Shown: positions 1 to 10,368, counted from the stretch's first letter. The stretch: DNA of 64,000 bases from Thioalkalivibrio nitratireducens DSM 14787 (GCF_000321415.2 NC_019902.2:1488001-1552000), one strand, 5' to 3'. Numbers and translations are program-made. Notes: generated by a model from the sequence alone, not told the origin.

Positions 1-1
1 C

Positions 2-178
2 CCGGCCCTGGTGATCATCGGCTCCGAGGATGACGTGGTCGCCGACCTGCCCGAGCGCATGGCGGGCCTCGTGGACGACGCGAACATCGCTAGCGTGACG
101 ATCGACGGCGCCGATCACTTCTTCCGCGACTTCTTCGCCGATGACGTCGCGGACGCGGTCGTGGACTTCCTCGACTGA
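2..178 (+). CDS. alpha/beta hydrolase, C-terminal end only (cut by window edge)
   Basis: Only the last 58 residues are in the window; the 5' part lies before base 1. The reading frame is open from the edge to a TGA at 176-178. The fragment has the usual end of an alpha/beta-hydrolase fold. A strand-loop with acidic residues (VIIGSEDDVV) fits the position of the catalytic acid, and an IDGADHFF segment would carry the catalytic histidine before the last helix. The GADHFF pattern resembles the COG2945-type hydrolases. The substrate cannot be inferred from this piece. It is followed by the convergent fbp gene. Confidence 0.6.
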   Translation, partial: PALVIIGSEDDVVADLPERMAGLVDDANIASVTIDGADHFFRDFFADDVADAVVDFLD

Positions 179-310
179 GGTGGCAGGCCTCGATGCCGTC
201 AGGCACAACCCGCGCGGGTTGGTATCGGATTCGTTCGGCGCCGGTACCGCCCGCAGGCTGTGCCGATGCCGGTAGCAGCAAGCCGTTCTCGATTTGAGAA
301 ACTATACATA

Positions 311-1333
311 TCAGTGGTATGTGTTGAGAAACTCGTGTGCCTTATCCACCATGCTGCGCGAGCCGACGTAGAACGGCACCCGCTGGTGCAAGCCTTGCGG
401 GTGCAGTTCGACGGTGCGGGTGATGCCATTCGTGGCCGTGCCTCCGGCCTGCTCGGCGATGAACGCGATCGGGTTGCATTCGTAGATGAGCCGGAGTTTG
501 CCTCTCGGAGCGCTCTGGGTCTGGGGGTAGATGAAGATGCCGCCCTTTAGCAGGTTCCGGTGAAAATCGGACACCAGCGATCCGATATAGCGCGAGGTGT
601 AGGGGCGGCCACTGTTCGGGTCGATTTCCTGGCAGTACTTGATGTACTTTTTCACGCCTATGGGGAAATGAACGTAGTTGCCCTCGTTGATGCTGTAGAT
701 GCGACCGGTTTCCGGCGTTCGTATCCCTGAGTGTGACAGGCAGAATTCGCCGATGCCGGGGTCCAGCGTGAACCCATCGACGCCATTGCCGGTGGTATAC
801 ACGAGCGTGGTGGACGAACCGTAGATCACGTAGCCGGCCGCGACCTGGTGTTCCCCGGTCTGCAGGAAATCACTCAGTTCCGCAGGCTCGCCTTCGGGGC
901 TCAGGCGCCGGTAGATCGAGAAAATGGTGCCGACCGACACGTTCACCTCGATGTTCGAGGAGCCGTCGAGCGGGTCCATGCAGAATACATAGTGGCCGTC
1001 GCGCGACAGGCCTTCGTCGAAGGTGATGATCTCCTGATTCTCTTCCGAGGCGATCGCGCAGACCTCACCCGACGCCTGCAGCGCCGCGGTGAAGTGGTCG
1101 TTGGCGAAGACATCGAGTTTCTGCACGTCCTCGCCCTGGACATTCACGTCACCGGCCTCGCCGAGGATGTCCACCAGACCGGCCTTGTTGATCTTCTTGT
1201 TGACGATCTTGGCCGCGACCCCGATGTGGTGCAGCAGGCGGGACAGATCGCCTCGGGCCTCGGGATGCTCCGACTGCCGGTTGATGATGAACTCATTCAG
1301 GGTGATGATCGGGTACCCTGCGCTGGCTCTCAT
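311..1333 (-). CDS. fbp: fructose-1,6-bisphosphatase class I
   Basis: Hydrolyses fructose-1,6-bisphosphate to fructose-6-phosphate in gluconeogenesis and, in an autotroph, in the Calvin cycle; cytosolic. The 340-residue length is normal for class I. The metal-binding DPLDGSSN motif is present, as are the C-terminal [15 protein letters not shown] segment that holds substrate and metal ligands and a [16 protein letters not shown] segment. The ATG at 1333 was chosen because GAGGTG sits about 7 nt upstream; an ATG at 1348 would add five residues with poorer spacing. The gene is divergent from the membrane-protein gene at 1481, so the 147-bp gap should contain both promoters. Confidence 0.95.
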   Translation of the reverse strand: MRASAGYPIITLNEFIINRQSEHPEARGDLSRLLHHIGVAAKIVNKKINKAGLVDILGEAGDVNVQGEDVQKLDVFANDHFTAALQASGEVCAIASEENQEIITFDEGLSRDGHYVFCMDPLDGSSNIEVNVSVGTIFSIYRRLSPEGEPAELSDFLQTGEHQVAAGYVIYGSSTTLVYTTGNGVDGFTLDPGIGEFCLSHSGIRTPETGRIYSINEGNYVHFPIGVKKYIKYCQEIDPNSGRPYTSRYIGSLVSDFHRNLLKGGIFIYPQTQSAPRGKLRLIYECNPIAFIAEQAGGTATNGITRTVELHPQGLHQRVPFYVGSRSMVDKAHEFLNTYH

Positions 1334-1480
1334 TCCCGCACCTCGCATGGACTGCGCACAGAAGTCCAGTATACGCCCGGTCCGTTCCCGCTCGGCGGGT
1401 GGCACGGCCGGTCTTGTCATCGCCCGGGCATGCTGGGACCATAGCGCGTCGCAACGCCCCCCCACCCAGGAGAACCCGGC

Positions 1481-2470
1481 ATGATGGACTTTCGTGTAGG
1501 TCGAACCTTGCAGCTGATGGGCAGGACGCTGCCGTTCATCCTGCTGCGGCTCGCGGTGTTCTTCGGGATTACGCTCGCCTACGTGATCGCAACCGGCGGC
1601 GGTGCCGGCATCGGTTATCTGGTCGGCCGCGTCGGCGATGAGCCGGCCGGCTACGCCTTCTTTGGCGGTTTCGTGGGATTCGCGGTCGTCTCGGGGGTCA
1701 TCTACTTCCTGCGCGAGTACCTGCTGTACCTGGTCAAGGCAGGGCACATCGCAGTGCTGGTGCACGCGATCGATGGCAAGCCGCTGCCCGAGGGCAAGGG
1801 GCAGATCGCGTACGCAACCAGCGAAGTGCGCAGCCGCTTCGTCGAAGCTTCGGTGCTGTTCGCGGTGGATCAGTTGATCAAGGGCGTGCTGAAGGTGATC
1901 AACCGGCTGCTGATGACGATCGGCAATCTGCTGCCGATCCCGGCGTTGCAGGGCGTGATGAAGTTCGTGACCACGGTGATCAACCTCTCGCTGACCTATG
2001 TCGACGAGGTGATCCTGGCGCACAACATCCGTACGCAGTCAACCAACCCCTGGGAGAGCAGCCGCGAGGCGCTGGTGCTGTACGCCCAGAACTACGGGAA
2101 GATGCTCAAGAACGCGCTGTTCCTGGCGGTGATCGTCTGGGTGCTGACCCTGCTGATTTTCCTGGTCACACTGGCGCCGTTCCTCGCGCTGGTCAGCTTC
2201 TTCCCGGAAGGCGCAGGGTTCTGGACCGTGGTGGTCGCGTTCGTGTTCGCGATCTCGCTGAAGGCCGCGATCATCGACCCGTTCGCGATGGCTGCGCTGA
2301 TCCAGGTCTACTTCAAGGTCACCGACGGCCAACAGCCGCGCGAGGACTGGGTGGCGCGTCTCGAGGGCGCGAGCAGCAAGTTCCGGGAGCTTGGCGAGAA
2401 GGCCGCGGGCCATGTCCCCGGGCTCGGCGCCAGCGCCAAGCCCGGCGAGTCGACCCCGCCGGCGGGTTAA
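1481..2470 (+). CDS. conserved polytopic membrane protein of unknown function
   Basis: 329 residues. The start at 1481 is preceded by AGGAG about 8 nt upstream. Hydrophobic segments lie near residues 18-40, 58-80, 205-235 and 243-275. Between them is a long amphipathic stretch (about residues 120-190) with [11 protein letters not shown] at its end. The C-terminal 40 residues are polar and rich in Gly, Ala and Ser, probably cytoplasmic. No enzymatic motif or named family is recognised. It stands alone between divergent fbp and a convergent TVP38-like gene, so the context gives no functional hint. Confidence 0.75.
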   Translation: MMDFRVGRTLQLMGRTLPFILLRLAVFFGITLAYVIATGGGAGIGYLVGRVGDEPAGYAFFGGFVGFAVVSGVIYFLREYLLYLVKAGHIAVLVHAIDGKPLPEGKGQIAYATSEVRSRFVEASVLFAVDQLIKGVLKVINRLLMTIGNLLPIPALQGVMKFVTTVINLSLTYVDEVILAHNIRTQSTNPWESSREALVLYAQNYGKMLKNALFLAVIVWVLTLLIFLVTLAPFLALVSFFPEGAGFWTVVVAFVFAISLKAAIIDPFAMAALIQVYFKVTDGQQPREDWVARLEGASSKFRELGEKAAGHVPGLGASAKPGESTPPAG

Positions 2471-2582
2471 GGCGCGACACCTGGTTACAGTGGCAGCCGG
2501 CGCAACGGGGCGGTGGGCTTCGGCGTGCCGGCGCAGCGGCAGGCGACGACGGCGGTCGCGTGGGGCGCTGTGCGACGTGGCA

Positions 2583-2620
2583 CAACCTGCGTAGCGGCAC
2601 CGGTGACGCTACGCAGGTTG
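2583..2620. repeat. perfect 14-bp inverted repeat (hairpin) in a 318-bp intergenic gap
   Basis: The arms CAACCTGCGTAGCG (2583-2596) and its exact complement (2607-2620) enclose a 10-nt loop. The hairpin lies between two convergent genes (ends 2470 and 2789). It could act as a bidirectional transcription barrier, but there is no U-run on either side, so it is not a classical terminator. Apart from this and the repeat at 2683 I see nothing else in 2471-2788. Confidence 0.6.
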
Positions 2621-2682
2621 GGAGCATTACCGGATTGTTCTGGCTCATCCAGGCAGACCGATAAGCGCTGCCTTGGACCGCG

Positions 2683-2721
2683 TAGGAGCGAGCCTGCTCA
2701 CGAACGCGCCGCAGGCGCGCC
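2683..2721. repeat. REP-like dispersed repeat, copy 1
   Basis: Contains TAGGAGCGAGCCTGCTCACG followed by AACGCGCCGCAGGCGCGCC. The second half recurs exactly, and the first half approximately, at 35586-35626. The GGAGCGAGCCTGCTC core resembles the GTGGGAGCGAGC-type palindromic units common in pseudomonad-like genomes; that link is from general knowledge. It lies in the convergent intergenic region next to a hairpin, the usual location for REP elements. Confidence 0.55.
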
Positions 2722-2788
2722 GGGACCAGGGGGCGCCGAGCAGGTTCGTCACCTATTGGAACAAATCCGTAATGCTCCCGGCCGGTTT

Positions 2789-3484
2789 CTATGGGGGCGG
2801 TTTGTCGGAGCGGCGGTCGAGGCGCCGGCGGGCGAGGGCGCCGAGCAACAGCAATGCGGTCAGCGCGAACAGGGGCAGGACGGTCCCGAGTTGTACCGGT
2901 TCTCCGGTCTCGATCGCCTCGACGGCACCGTACACGGCGCTCGAGTACACGCCCCACTTGACCGCAAGGCCGACCAGCGCGGCCAGCAGAAAGGTGCCCA
3001 GCGGAAGGCGCAGGATGCCGCCCGCGACATTCACCACCGAGTGCGGAAAGCCCGGAAGGATGCGCAGCGCGGTCTGGGTCAGCAGATCTCCGCGGCGCTG
3101 CAGCAGCCCGAGCAGACGCTCGCCACCGCGTGGCGCGTGCTGGCGGCCGAGGCGACGCGACAAAAAATAGGCACCGACGGCGCCGGGCACGCTGCCGGCG
3201 ATCAGCATGGCCACCGATACCAGCGGCGGGTGAAACGGGGCGATCAGCCAGAACGCGAGGCTGCCGGGCAGCGCGAAGCTGAACAACACGGCCATCAGCA
3301 CCACCACGCCGACAATGGCCCAGGGCTGATCCGCGATCCGTTCGCCCCATTCCAGAAAGGCGGCGAGGTCGCGCGAGTACCACGACGCCAGGACCAGTCC
3401 GGTGACCACCAGCGCCAGCAGCACGAGTCTGCGCCAGTGCTGGCCGAGCCTGCGGATCATGCGCGTGACCAAGGGGCTGCTCAT
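2789..3484 (-). CDS. TVP38/TMEM64 (DedA-like, VTT domain) membrane protein
   Basis: About 231 residues from the ATG at 3484. It has an N-terminal membrane segment (residues ~17-35), a central block with FALPGSLAFWLIAPFHPP, and the family-typical R-x-L-P-G-F-P region (RILPGFPHSVVNVAGG) followed by GTFLLAALVGLAVKWGVYS. The protein ends with a last membrane helix and a basic tail. Members of this family are inner-membrane proteins linked to envelope lipid homeostasis; no specific substrate can be assigned. In-frame ATGs at 3595 and 3619 would add a low-complexity Ala/Pro/Gly leader. The shorter start fits the family length and has GGAG about 10 nt upstream. Confidence 0.8.
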   Translation of the reverse strand: MSSPLVTRMIRRLGQHWRRLVLLALVVTGLVLASWYSRDLAAFLEWGERIADQPWAIVGVVVLMAVLFSFALPGSLAFWLIAPFHPPLVSVAMLIAGSVPGAVGAYFLSRRLGRQHAPRGGERLLGLLQRRGDLLTQTALRILPGFPHSVVNVAGGILRLPLGTFLLAALVGLAVKWGVYSSAVYGAVEAIETGEPVQLGTVLPLFALTALLLLGALARRRLDRRSDKPPP

Positions 3485-3806
3485 CGCCTGCCACTCCGTT
3501 GCATCCGGCGGCACGGGCGGCCGACTCGGGGGTGCTCTGGCGCCGGCAGGCCCTCCGTCGGCCGCTGTCCCGGCCTTCTTGCTGGCTTCCTTCATCGCAG
3601 AATCGCGCGCGAAGCGCAAGGCAGCGAACGGCGGAGCGCGTGGGTCCGGTCGCTATCGCTCGGGGTCTCGCCGGTAAACCCCGCCCGATACCCGGGGGAG
3701 AGGTTCTCCTCGCCCGGCTTGCGGGAGGCGCGCGTGGGCCGGGGATCGCGCGTACACTGGTTCCTGCCTCGCAGGTATCCGCCCCACCCCAGCACAGGAA
3801 TCGCTC

Positions 3807-4829
3807 ATGTACCGGTTGATTCGCCCGCTGCTGTTTGCGATGTCTCCCGAAACCGCGCACCGGGTGAGCTTTGCGGCCCTGGACGCGGCGGCCTGGGTGC
3901 ATCTGGTTTGGGGTGGCGTCCTCAACGCGAATCCCGTGCGGGTGATGGGGCTGGAGTTTCCGAACCGCGTGGGGCTGGCTGCGGGGCTGGACAAGAACGG
4001 CGAGCATATCCGCGGGCTGGCCAGGTTCGGTTTCGGTCACCTCGAACTGGGCACCGTGACCCCGCGCGCGCAGCCCGGCAATCCGCGGCCGCGGCTCTAC
4101 CGTCTGCCGCAGGCGCAGGCGCTGATCAACCGCATGGGCTTCAACAACGAGGGTGCCGAACGGCTGGTCGAGAACGTCCGCGCGGCCGCGGCGCACTACC
4201 CGGGCATTCTGGGCATCAACATCGGCAAGAACAGGACGACCCCGAACGAACGGGCGGCAGACGACTATCTGTCTGCGTTCGAGACCGTCTATCCCTGGGC
4301 CGGCTACGTGGCGGTGAACATCTCCTCGCCCAACACCGAGAGCCTGCGTGAACTGCAGCAGGACGCGGCCCTGGACGGGTTGCTCGGCGCACTGAAGGCG
4401 CAGCAGGCCCGACTGGCCGACCGCCATGGCCGTTATGTGCCGCTAGCGTTGAAGATCGCCCCGGACCTGGACGAGGGCGCGATCGAGGCGATTGCCCGGC
4501 TGTTGGTCCGGCATCGCATTGACGGCGTGATCGCGACCAACACCACCACCGATCGTTCGGCCGTCGCCGGGTTGCCGCATGCCGACGAAGCCGGCGGCCT
4601 CTCGGGCGCCCCGGTGGCTGCGCCGTCGCTACGGGTGATCCGGACCTTGAGCAGGACCCTCGACGGAGCCGTGCCGATCATCGGCGTCGGCGGCATTCTG
4701 TCGGGACAGGACGCGGTCGACAAGATCCGCGCCGGGGCGAGCCTGGTACAGATCTACACTGGCCTGATCTACCGCGGTCCGGGCCTGGTGCGCGAATGCG
4801 TGCAGGCCCTTGCCCGGGAGCTCGGCTGA
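3807..4829 (+). CDS. pyrD: dihydroorotate dehydrogenase (quinone), class 2
   Basis: Oxidises dihydroorotate to orotate with FMN and passes electrons to the quinone pool; fourth step of pyrimidine synthesis, peripheral to the inner membrane. At 340 residues it matches class 2 enzymes. The N-terminal helix [19 protein letters not shown] is the membrane-association region. Recognisable motifs are [57 protein letters not shown] (active-site serine region of class 2 enzymes), [21 protein letters not shown] and the phosphate-binding [14 protein letters not shown]. It is monocistronic: upstream is a divergent TVP38 gene, downstream the convergent RND operon. Confidence 0.96.
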   Translation: MYRLIRPLLFAMSPETAHRVSFAALDAAAWVHLVWGGVLNANPVRVMGLEFPNRVGLAAGLDKNGEHIRGLARFGFGHLELGTVTPRAQPGNPRPRLYRLPQAQALINRMGFNNEGAERLVENVRAAAAHYPGILGINIGKNRTTPNERAADDYLSAFETVYPWAGYVAVNISSPNTESLRELQQDAALDGLLGALKAQQARLADRHGRYVPLALKIAPDLDEGAIEAIARLLVRHRIDGVIATNTTTDRSAVAGLPHADEAGGLSGAPVAAPSLRVIRTLSRTLDGAVPIIGVGGILSGQDAVDKIRAGASLVQIYTGLIYRGPGLVRECVQALARELG

Positions 4830-5023
4830 CGTGCGGGACGCAGCACTGTCCAGGGGGGCGTGCGGCACGGCATATCCGGGGCCGGCGCGGGCTCGGTGCG
4901 AGGCGTCTGTATGCCCCGGTGGCGGGCATGCGGGGAAGGTCCATCACCGGATCCCTTCGCCACGCACGCCGGCGCCGCGTTGGGCCAGTTTGAAGTGGGC
5001 TGGCCATTCCCGCACTTGCCAAC

Positions 5024-5070
5024 CTTGGTCCGGCGCGCTTGGCGGTGCTCCATGGGCACCCAACTTCCCG
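5024..5070. repeat. dispersed ~47-bp intergenic repeat, copy 1
   Basis: The block CTTGGTCCGGCGCGCTTGGC onward through ACTTCCCG recurs at 26029-26077 with a handful of substitutions and a 2-bp indel. It lies in the 250-bp gap between pyrD and the end of the RND permease gene. A short segment upstream (GTTTGAAGTGG) and the CCACTTCA next to copy 2 suggest related flanking sequence. The origin is unknown; a decayed insertion-sequence end is possible. The rest of 4830-5079 shows no gene. Confidence 0.5.
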
Positions 5071-5079
5071 AACGTCCCA

Positions 5080-8000
5080 CTAGCCGCCGGTTGCGCCGGC
5101 CAGGGCGCCCCGGTCGAAGCGGTTCTCGTACAGCCGGAGCAATGCCGGGATCACTAGCAGCACCAGCAGCGTTGCGACACCGAGACCGAACACGATCGAG
5201 ATCGCCATCGGAATCAGGAACTGGGCCTGGAGCGACCGCTCGAACAGCAGCGGCGTCAGCCCGGCAATGGTGGTGGCGGAGGTCAGGATCACCGCCCGCA
5301 GCCGCTGGCACGAGGCCTCGATGATGGCCTCGCGCAGAGCCAGGCCCTGGTCGCGCAGACCTTGGTAGAAGCTCACCAGGATGATCGAGTTGTTGACGAC
5401 GATGCCGGTCAGTCCGAAGAGGCCGAAGATCGACAGGATGGTCAGCTCGACTCCCATCATCCAGTGCCCGAGCATCGCGCCCAGAATACCGAAGGGGATG
5501 ATCGACATCACGATCAGCGGCCAGCCCCATGAGGCGAACACCCAAGCCAGGGTGAGGTACATCAGGCCCAGTGCCAGCACCAGTCCCACCCGCATGTCGG
5601 CGAAGGTATCGGCCTGGTCCGCCGCACGCCCCTCGAACGAGTAGTCCACGCCATAGCGCTGGGCGAGTGCGTCCAGCGGGCCGGCCTCGAGCGCGGCGCG
5701 GATTCGCGCGGCGTTGTTCACGGCGCGGTCGACTTCCGCGGAGACGTGGATCGCAAGCCGGGTGTCGGCGTGCCGCAGGGTTTCGAAGCCCTGCCGCGAT
5801 TCGAGGTCGACGACGGTGTCGAGCGGCGCGAGCGCCCCCGACGGCAGGCGGATCGACAGGCGTTCGAGGCTCTCGGTGTGGTGACGCTCGTGGTCCGGCA
5901 GGCGGACCCGGACTTCGACCTCCTCGAGGCCGTCCTGGAAGATCTGGGCCAGTCGCCCATCGAAAGCATCGCGCAACTGGGTGCCGACGGTCTCCGTGGT
6001 CAGGCCGACCGCGAGCCCCTCGGGACGGACTGAGTAGATCAGCTGTTCCCGGCCGAACGGGGTGTCGTCGTTGATGGCATAGGTTCCAGGGATGTCTGCG
6101 AAGACCTCCGCCAGCGCCAGCGCCGCGTCCTTCAGCCGCTCCGGGTCGTCTCCGGTCAGGCGGACGTCGAGATCGCGCCCCGGCGGCCCTCCCTGGCGCT
6201 CGCTGATGTTGAAGTTTTCCACGCCCGGCGTGAGCCGCACACGCTCCTGCCATGCCCGGATGATCTCGCGGTTCATCACGCTGCGGGCCTCGGGGGAGAC
6301 GAGTTCGACCTGGATGTTGCCGAACTGCTCGCCCTGGGGTGCATTGCCGTCACCCGGGTCGATGCCCAGTCCGCGCCGGACCACCGAAGCGAGGACCAGC
6401 TCACCGCCCAATGCACGCTCCGCCTCATACAGGGCCTCCTCAGTAGCGACAAGGAACTCGGTGACGCGCTCCGGCGGCGTTCCGGCGACAAAGTTCACAC
6501 CCGCGTTCAGCACGGTCCCTTCGGGCGCAGGGAAAAACGTGAAGCCGATGCGACCGCCGGCGGCAAGCCCGATGGCCAGGATCAGCGCGGCGACTGCCAG
6601 GGCCAGCGTCACCCCGGCATGATCGACCGCCTGCGACACCAGGCCGCGGAAGGGGCCGTTGCGCAGGCGTTCGAACCCGGCGTCGAACCGGGCCCGCACG
6701 CTGCCGGCGGGCGGCGGCTGCAGGCGGGTCAGCACGCCCTTCAGATGCGCCGGCAGAATCAGGAACGCGATCGCCAGTGTCGCGGTGATCACGCAGATCA
6801 CGACCAGCGGAATGTCGAACAGCACATTGCCGATGATCCCGCCGATCAGCATCAGCGGCAGGAATGCAGCGATGGTCGTCAGCGAGGCCGAGATCACCGG
6901 GGCCAGCATGCGCTGTGCCCCGTTGCCGGCAGCTTCGGCCGGCTCCTGACCCTGCTGGTGCAGCGTGTAGGCGTGTTCGGAGACGACGATTGCATTGTCG
7001 ACGATGATCCCCAGCGACATGATGAAGCCGAACAGCGAGATCATATTGATCGACCCGCCGACCAGCCAGAGCACGATCAGGGCCGCGGTGAATGCGATCG
7101 GGATGCCCAGTGCCACGCGCAGTGCGACGTGCCGGTTCAGAAACAGGAACAGGATCGCGAGCACCAGGACGAGTCCGCCCGCGCCGTTTTTCAGCAGCAG
7201 CAGGATGCGTTCGAGCAATAGCTCCCAAAACGCGTCGATCGCTTCCACCTGGACGCCGGGTGGCAGAATCGGGCGCGTCTCGGCCAGCCACTCCCCAAGG
7301 ATGCGCGCGGCCTCCAGCGAGTCCCCGGTCTCGGTACGCATCAGTTGCATCTCGAGCGCCGGGCGGCCCCCGACGCTCACACTGACCTGGCCGTCGCGAG
7401 GCACGCGCTCGATCTCGGCGACTTGCCCGAGGCGCAGCAACCCCAGTTCCGGATCGGCCCGCAGCGGGAGATTTTCGAACGCGATGATGTCGCGGCGCTG
7501 ATCGAGACTGCGGATCTGCCGCGCGGTATCCGCGCGGCCCGCGCTGCCCGCGGGAATGTCGCGGCTCAAGCCCGCGATCCGCTGGGCGATGTCGCCGATC
7601 GAAAGATCGGTGTTGTAGAGCTGGACCGCCGGCACCTGGATCGCCATCACGTCCTCGGGCAGGCCGGTGAACTCCACCCGGGCGATTCCCCGGTCGAGCA
7701 GCTCGCGTTCGAACTGCCGTCCCAGTGTGCGCAAGTCGTAGAGATCATCGAGACCGCTAACCAGCAGGCGCGCGACGGGTTCGTAGCGCACGATGCGCGT
7801 GACGACCGGAGTCTCCGCCTCCTCCGGCAGGTTGCGCTGCTGATCCACCCGGTCCTTCACCTGCTCAAGCGCCAGGGTCATGTCGGTACCGGCCTCGAAC
7901 TCCAGCGTGATCGCGGCAACGCCGAGGGCCGAGGTCGAGGTCAGGTTCCGCAGCCCGTCCACGGTCCGCAGATCCTGCTCCAACGGATCGGTAATCCCGC

Positions 8001-8235
8001 GTTCGACGTCCTCGGCGCTGGCCCCGGTCCAGACCACGCGTACCGACACGAAGTCCAGCTCGAAGTTCGGGAAGAATTGGGTATTGAGCTTCAGCAGTGC
8101 GAACGCACCGCCGAGAATCATCAGGGCGACGAGCAGGTTCGCCGCGAGCCGGTGGCGAAGAAAAAGTTGAATCAGCCCGCGGCCCCCCGGAATCGGAGCG
8201 CCCGTGGCAGCGGGGTGTCCGCCGTTCGGGTTCAC
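5080..8235 (-). CDS. RND efflux pump inner-membrane permease (AcrB/HAE1-like)
   Basis: 1051 residues, the length of hydrophobe/amphiphile exporters of the RND superfamily. It has the duplicated organisation of a first transmembrane helix (LFLRHRLAANLLVALMILGG), a large periplasmic loop, TM2-6, then TM7, a second loop and TM8-12 ending in VFGLGVATLLVLLVIPALL. The helix-4 proton-relay region reads GIIVDNAIVVSEH, with D-N where AcrB has D-D; this variant is common in non-AcrB subgroups. Expected role: proton-driven export across the envelope as a trimer with the adaptor encoded upstream. The start overlaps the adaptor stop by 4 nt, indicating translational coupling. No outer-membrane channel gene is adjacent. 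Confidence 0.92.
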   Translation of the reverse strand: MNPNGGHPAATGAPIPGGRGLIQLFLRHRLAANLLVALMILGGAFALLKLNTQFFPNFELDFVSVRVVWTGASAEDVERGITDPLEQDLRTVDGLRNLTSTSALGVAAITLEFEAGTDMTLALEQVKDRVDQQRNLPEEAETPVVTRIVRYEPVARLLVSGLDDLYDLRTLGRQFERELLDRGIARVEFTGLPEDVMAIQVPAVQLYNTDLSIGDIAQRIAGLSRDIPAGSAGRADTARQIRSLDQRRDIIAFENLPLRADPELGLLRLGQVAEIERVPRDGQVSVSVGGRPALEMQLMRTETGDSLEAARILGEWLAETRPILPPGVQVEAIDAFWELLLERILLLLKNGAGGLVLVLAILFLFLNRHVALRVALGIPIAFTAALIVLWLVGGSINMISLFGFIMSLGIIVDNAIVVSEHAYTLHQQGQEPAEAAGNGAQRMLAPVISASLTTIAAFLPLMLIGGIIGNVLFDIPLVVICVITATLAIAFLILPAHLKGVLTRLQPPPAGSVRARFDAGFERLRNGPFRGLVSQAVDHAGVTLALAVAALILAIGLAAGGRIGFTFFPAPEGTVLNAGVNFVAGTPPERVTEFLVATEEALYEAERALGGELVLASVVRRGLGIDPGDGNAPQGEQFGNIQVELVSPEARSVMNREIIRAWQERVRLTPGVENFNISERQGGPPGRDLDVRLTGDDPERLKDAALALAEVFADIPGTYAINDDTPFGREQLIYSVRPEGLAVGLTTETVGTQLRDAFDGRLAQIFQDGLEEVEVRVRLPDHERHHTESLERLSIRLPSGALAPLDTVVDLESRQGFETLRHADTRLAIHVSAEVDRAVNNAARIRAALEAGPLDALAQRYGVDYSFEGRAADQADTFADMRVGLVLALGLMYLTLAWVFASWGWPLIVMSIIPFGILGAMLGHWMMGVELTILSIFGLFGLTGIVVNNSIILVSFYQGLRDQGLALREAIIEASCQRLRAVILTSATTIAGLTPLLFERSLQAQFLIPMAISIVFGLGVATLLVLLVIPALLRLYENRFDRGALAGATGG

Positions 8236-9488
8236 TCGCCGGCACCTTCAATGTCGAGTGTAACTTCCACCGGCAGACCGTCGACCGCGTTGGGGAGGCG
8301 GGTGACCACCAGTACATCGCCGGCTCGCAGCTCGGGATGACGGATCAGTGCCAGGGTGCGGCCGTCTTCGCCCACCTGCTCGCCGAGCCGTTCGACCCGC
8401 AGGCCCTGCATGCGCTCGTCGACCACGCGGTAGACCCGGTCGCGGCCGTACAGCGCCTCGAACGGGACGGGTACGCTATCCGGCTGTGCGGGAAGTTCGA
8501 GCCGAAGATTCACGAAACGGTTCAGCGGCAGTGCGGCGCCGCCCTCGGTGACCCGGAACACCGCCCCGATTCCCGCCTCGCCCGGGCGGGTCTCGCCCGC
8601 GATGCGGACCAACTGTGCCCGAATCTGAGCGCCGTCGACCCGGGCGCGTGCGGGCAACGGACCATGCCGCTCCAGTAGCCCGGTGATCGTCGCAATCATC
8701 GCATCGGGCAGGCTCGCGCGAATCTCGACATCGTCGGTTGCGTACAGTCGCACGAGCGGGTCACCGATCCGCACCCGTTCCCCCATGCTCGTGTGGAGTT
8801 CAACCACGCGGGCGGCCACCGAAGCGGTGATCTCGGTACGCGACAAATCGAGCGCGGCACGATCCCGGGCGGCGCGGGTGCGTTCCTTGCGTGCCTCAGC
8901 CTGTTCGAGGCGGGCAGGTGCGTCGGCCACCGCCTGTTCGCGGGCAATGACCGCGAGCCGTGCCTGCTCCAACAGTCGCTGCGCTTCGTCTACGGACGCG
9001 TCCGAGCCGAGGTTGCGGGTGTGCAGATCCTGCGCCCGGTCGAGTCCGCGCTGGCTGATCTGCAGGAGCTGCCGTTCCCGGTTCAGCGTGCGCTCGTCGC
9101 TTTCGGCACGCAACTGTTCGCTGGAGATCATCGCTTGCGCTTCGCGCAGTTCCGCTTCGCGTTGGGTCAGCGTTAGCCGTGCCTCGGAGGGGTCAATCCG
9201 CAGCAGCACGTCGGCGGGCTTGACGATGTCGCCTTCGCGCACGGGCACGTGCGCGACGATACCCTCGATAGCGGCACGCAGTGTGGCCGTTTGCGGCGAC
9301 TGAACACGCCCGAAGAGTTCGGCGCTCGGGCGGTACACCCCCGGCTCCACGGGCATGCCCCGCACCGGCCAGATCCGCTCGCTGGTCACCGGCGTGGGCG
9401 CGGAAGGCCCCGTCATCCGCAGGGCGACGAATCCGGCGCCCGCCGCGGCGACGATCAGGAGCGGAAGCAGCCTTCTGGCGATCCTCAT
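8232..9488 (-). CDS. RND efflux periplasmic adaptor subunit (membrane fusion protein)
   Basis: 418 residues from the ATG at 9488. An N-terminal signal-anchor (RRLLPLLIVAAAGAGFVAL) is followed by a lipoyl/barrel-sandwich half with PVREGDIVKPADVLLRIDPSEA. A long alpha-helical hairpin (about residues 100-190) is rich in Leu, Glu, Arg and Ala heptads, then come the second lipoyl half (TASVAARVVELHTSMGERVRIGDPLVRLYA) and beta-barrel domains. Such proteins link the RND permease to an outer-membrane channel. The 4-nt overlap with the permease gene makes a two-gene operon. GAGG lies about 11 nt before the chosen start. The drug or metal substrate cannot be told from sequence. Confidence 0.88.
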   Translation of the reverse strand: MRIARRLLPLLIVAAAGAGFVALRMTGPSAPTPVTSERIWPVRGMPVEPGVYRPSAELFGRVQSPQTATLRAAIEGIVAHVPVREGDIVKPADVLLRIDPSEARLTLTQREAELREAQAMISSEQLRAESDERTLNRERQLLQISQRGLDRAQDLHTRNLGSDASVDEAQRLLEQARLAVIAREQAVADAPARLEQAEARKERTRAARDRAALDLSRTEITASVAARVVELHTSMGERVRIGDPLVRLYATDDVEIRASLPDAMIATITGLLERHGPLPARARVDGAQIRAQLVRIAGETRPGEAGIGAVFRVTEGGAALPLNRFVNLRLELPAQPDSVPVPFEALYGRDRVYRVVDERMQGLRVERLGEQVGEDGRTLALIRHPELRAGDVLVVTRLPNAVDGLPVEVTLDIEGAGE

Positions 9489-9762
9489 CACAGGTGTGGC
9501 CTCGATGCAACGAAGGTGGGAACGAACGCTTTGCTGCCAGCCGGATGCGCGGGCATCGGCACCCGCAAGACCCATGAGCTGGAAGCAGAGGCCATGATAG
9601 TAGATCCGGCGTGCATCCCGTGATCCACCATGGAACGCAGTGGCGTCGGGGGAGACGCGGGGCCAATGCGGCGGGACAACGCGGTTTGCTATCCTTTGCC
9701 GAATCACTGTTAAGCTCGACAGACGTGCGGCCCGTCGGCCGCGGCAACGGAGGAACTCCAAT

Positions 9763-10293
9763 ATGCGGTATCGGTACGGACTACAGGGTATGGTCGTTCT
9801 GGCGGCCACCGTTCTTGCACTCGTGTTCTCGGGTGCGGCGCTGGGGCAGCAACAGCCCGGTCCGCTGGAACGGGAATACATGGAGCTCCAGCAACGGCTG
9901 GCACAGGCCCAGCACGCTGCGATGGAGAACAACCCGGCGCTCCAGGAGCAGGCGGAGGCCATGGAGGAAATGGTCACGCAGAAGATGCGCGAGGCCGGCT
10001 ATGACCCGGGCGGTATCATGGAAACCCTGCTTGCCGCCCAAGGCCGCCTGCAGGATGAACAGCTGACGGATGCGCAGCGGCGCGAGATCGTGCAGTCTCC
10101 GGAAGTGATGGAGGCCCAGCGGGAATTGCGTGAAGCACAGGAAGCCGTGGCCCAGGATCCGGAGGTACTGGCGGCGCAGCAGGCGTACGAGGAGGATCTG
10201 CTCGCGGCCATGCGCAGTGAAGATCCCGAGGTCGACCGGATCATCGAGCGCCTGCAGCAGATCCAGCAGGAGGCCCAGCGCGGCGGGCGGTGA
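9763..10293 (+). CDS. small exported coiled-coil protein, unknown function
   Basis: 176 residues. The start at 9763 follows GGAGG at good spacing; a longer in-frame start at 9640 lacks this. Residues 1-27 form a signal peptide ending AALG-Q. The mature part is almost entirely helical and highly charged, rich in Gln, Glu, Ala, Met and Arg (EREYMELQQRLAQAQ, MEEMVTQKMRE, EAQRELREAQEAVAQDPEV), predicting a coiled coil in the periplasm. No named family recognised. It is divergent from the efflux adaptor gene and convergent with the SDR gene. A periplasmic chaperone or scaffold is possible, but nothing in the sequence shows it. Confidence 0.7.
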   Translation: MRYRYGLQGMVVLAATVLALVFSGAALGQQQPGPLEREYMELQQRLAQAQHAAMENNPALQEQAEAMEEMVTQKMREAGYDPGGIMETLLAAQGRLQDEQLTDAQRREIVQSPEVMEAQRELREAQEAVAQDPEVLAAQQAYEEDLLAAMRSEDPEVDRIIERLQQIQQEAQRGGR

Positions 10294-10368
10294 ACCGGAG
10301 GATGATCCCCGGACACGCGTAGGCCCTGGCCGGCCGGTGCGACCTCAGCCCGGTGCGGCCACCGCGCT

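Noticed and set aside
311-2023. Extension of fbp upstream to 570 residues
   Set aside because: It would run antisense through the divergent membrane-protein gene; the family length is met from 1333.
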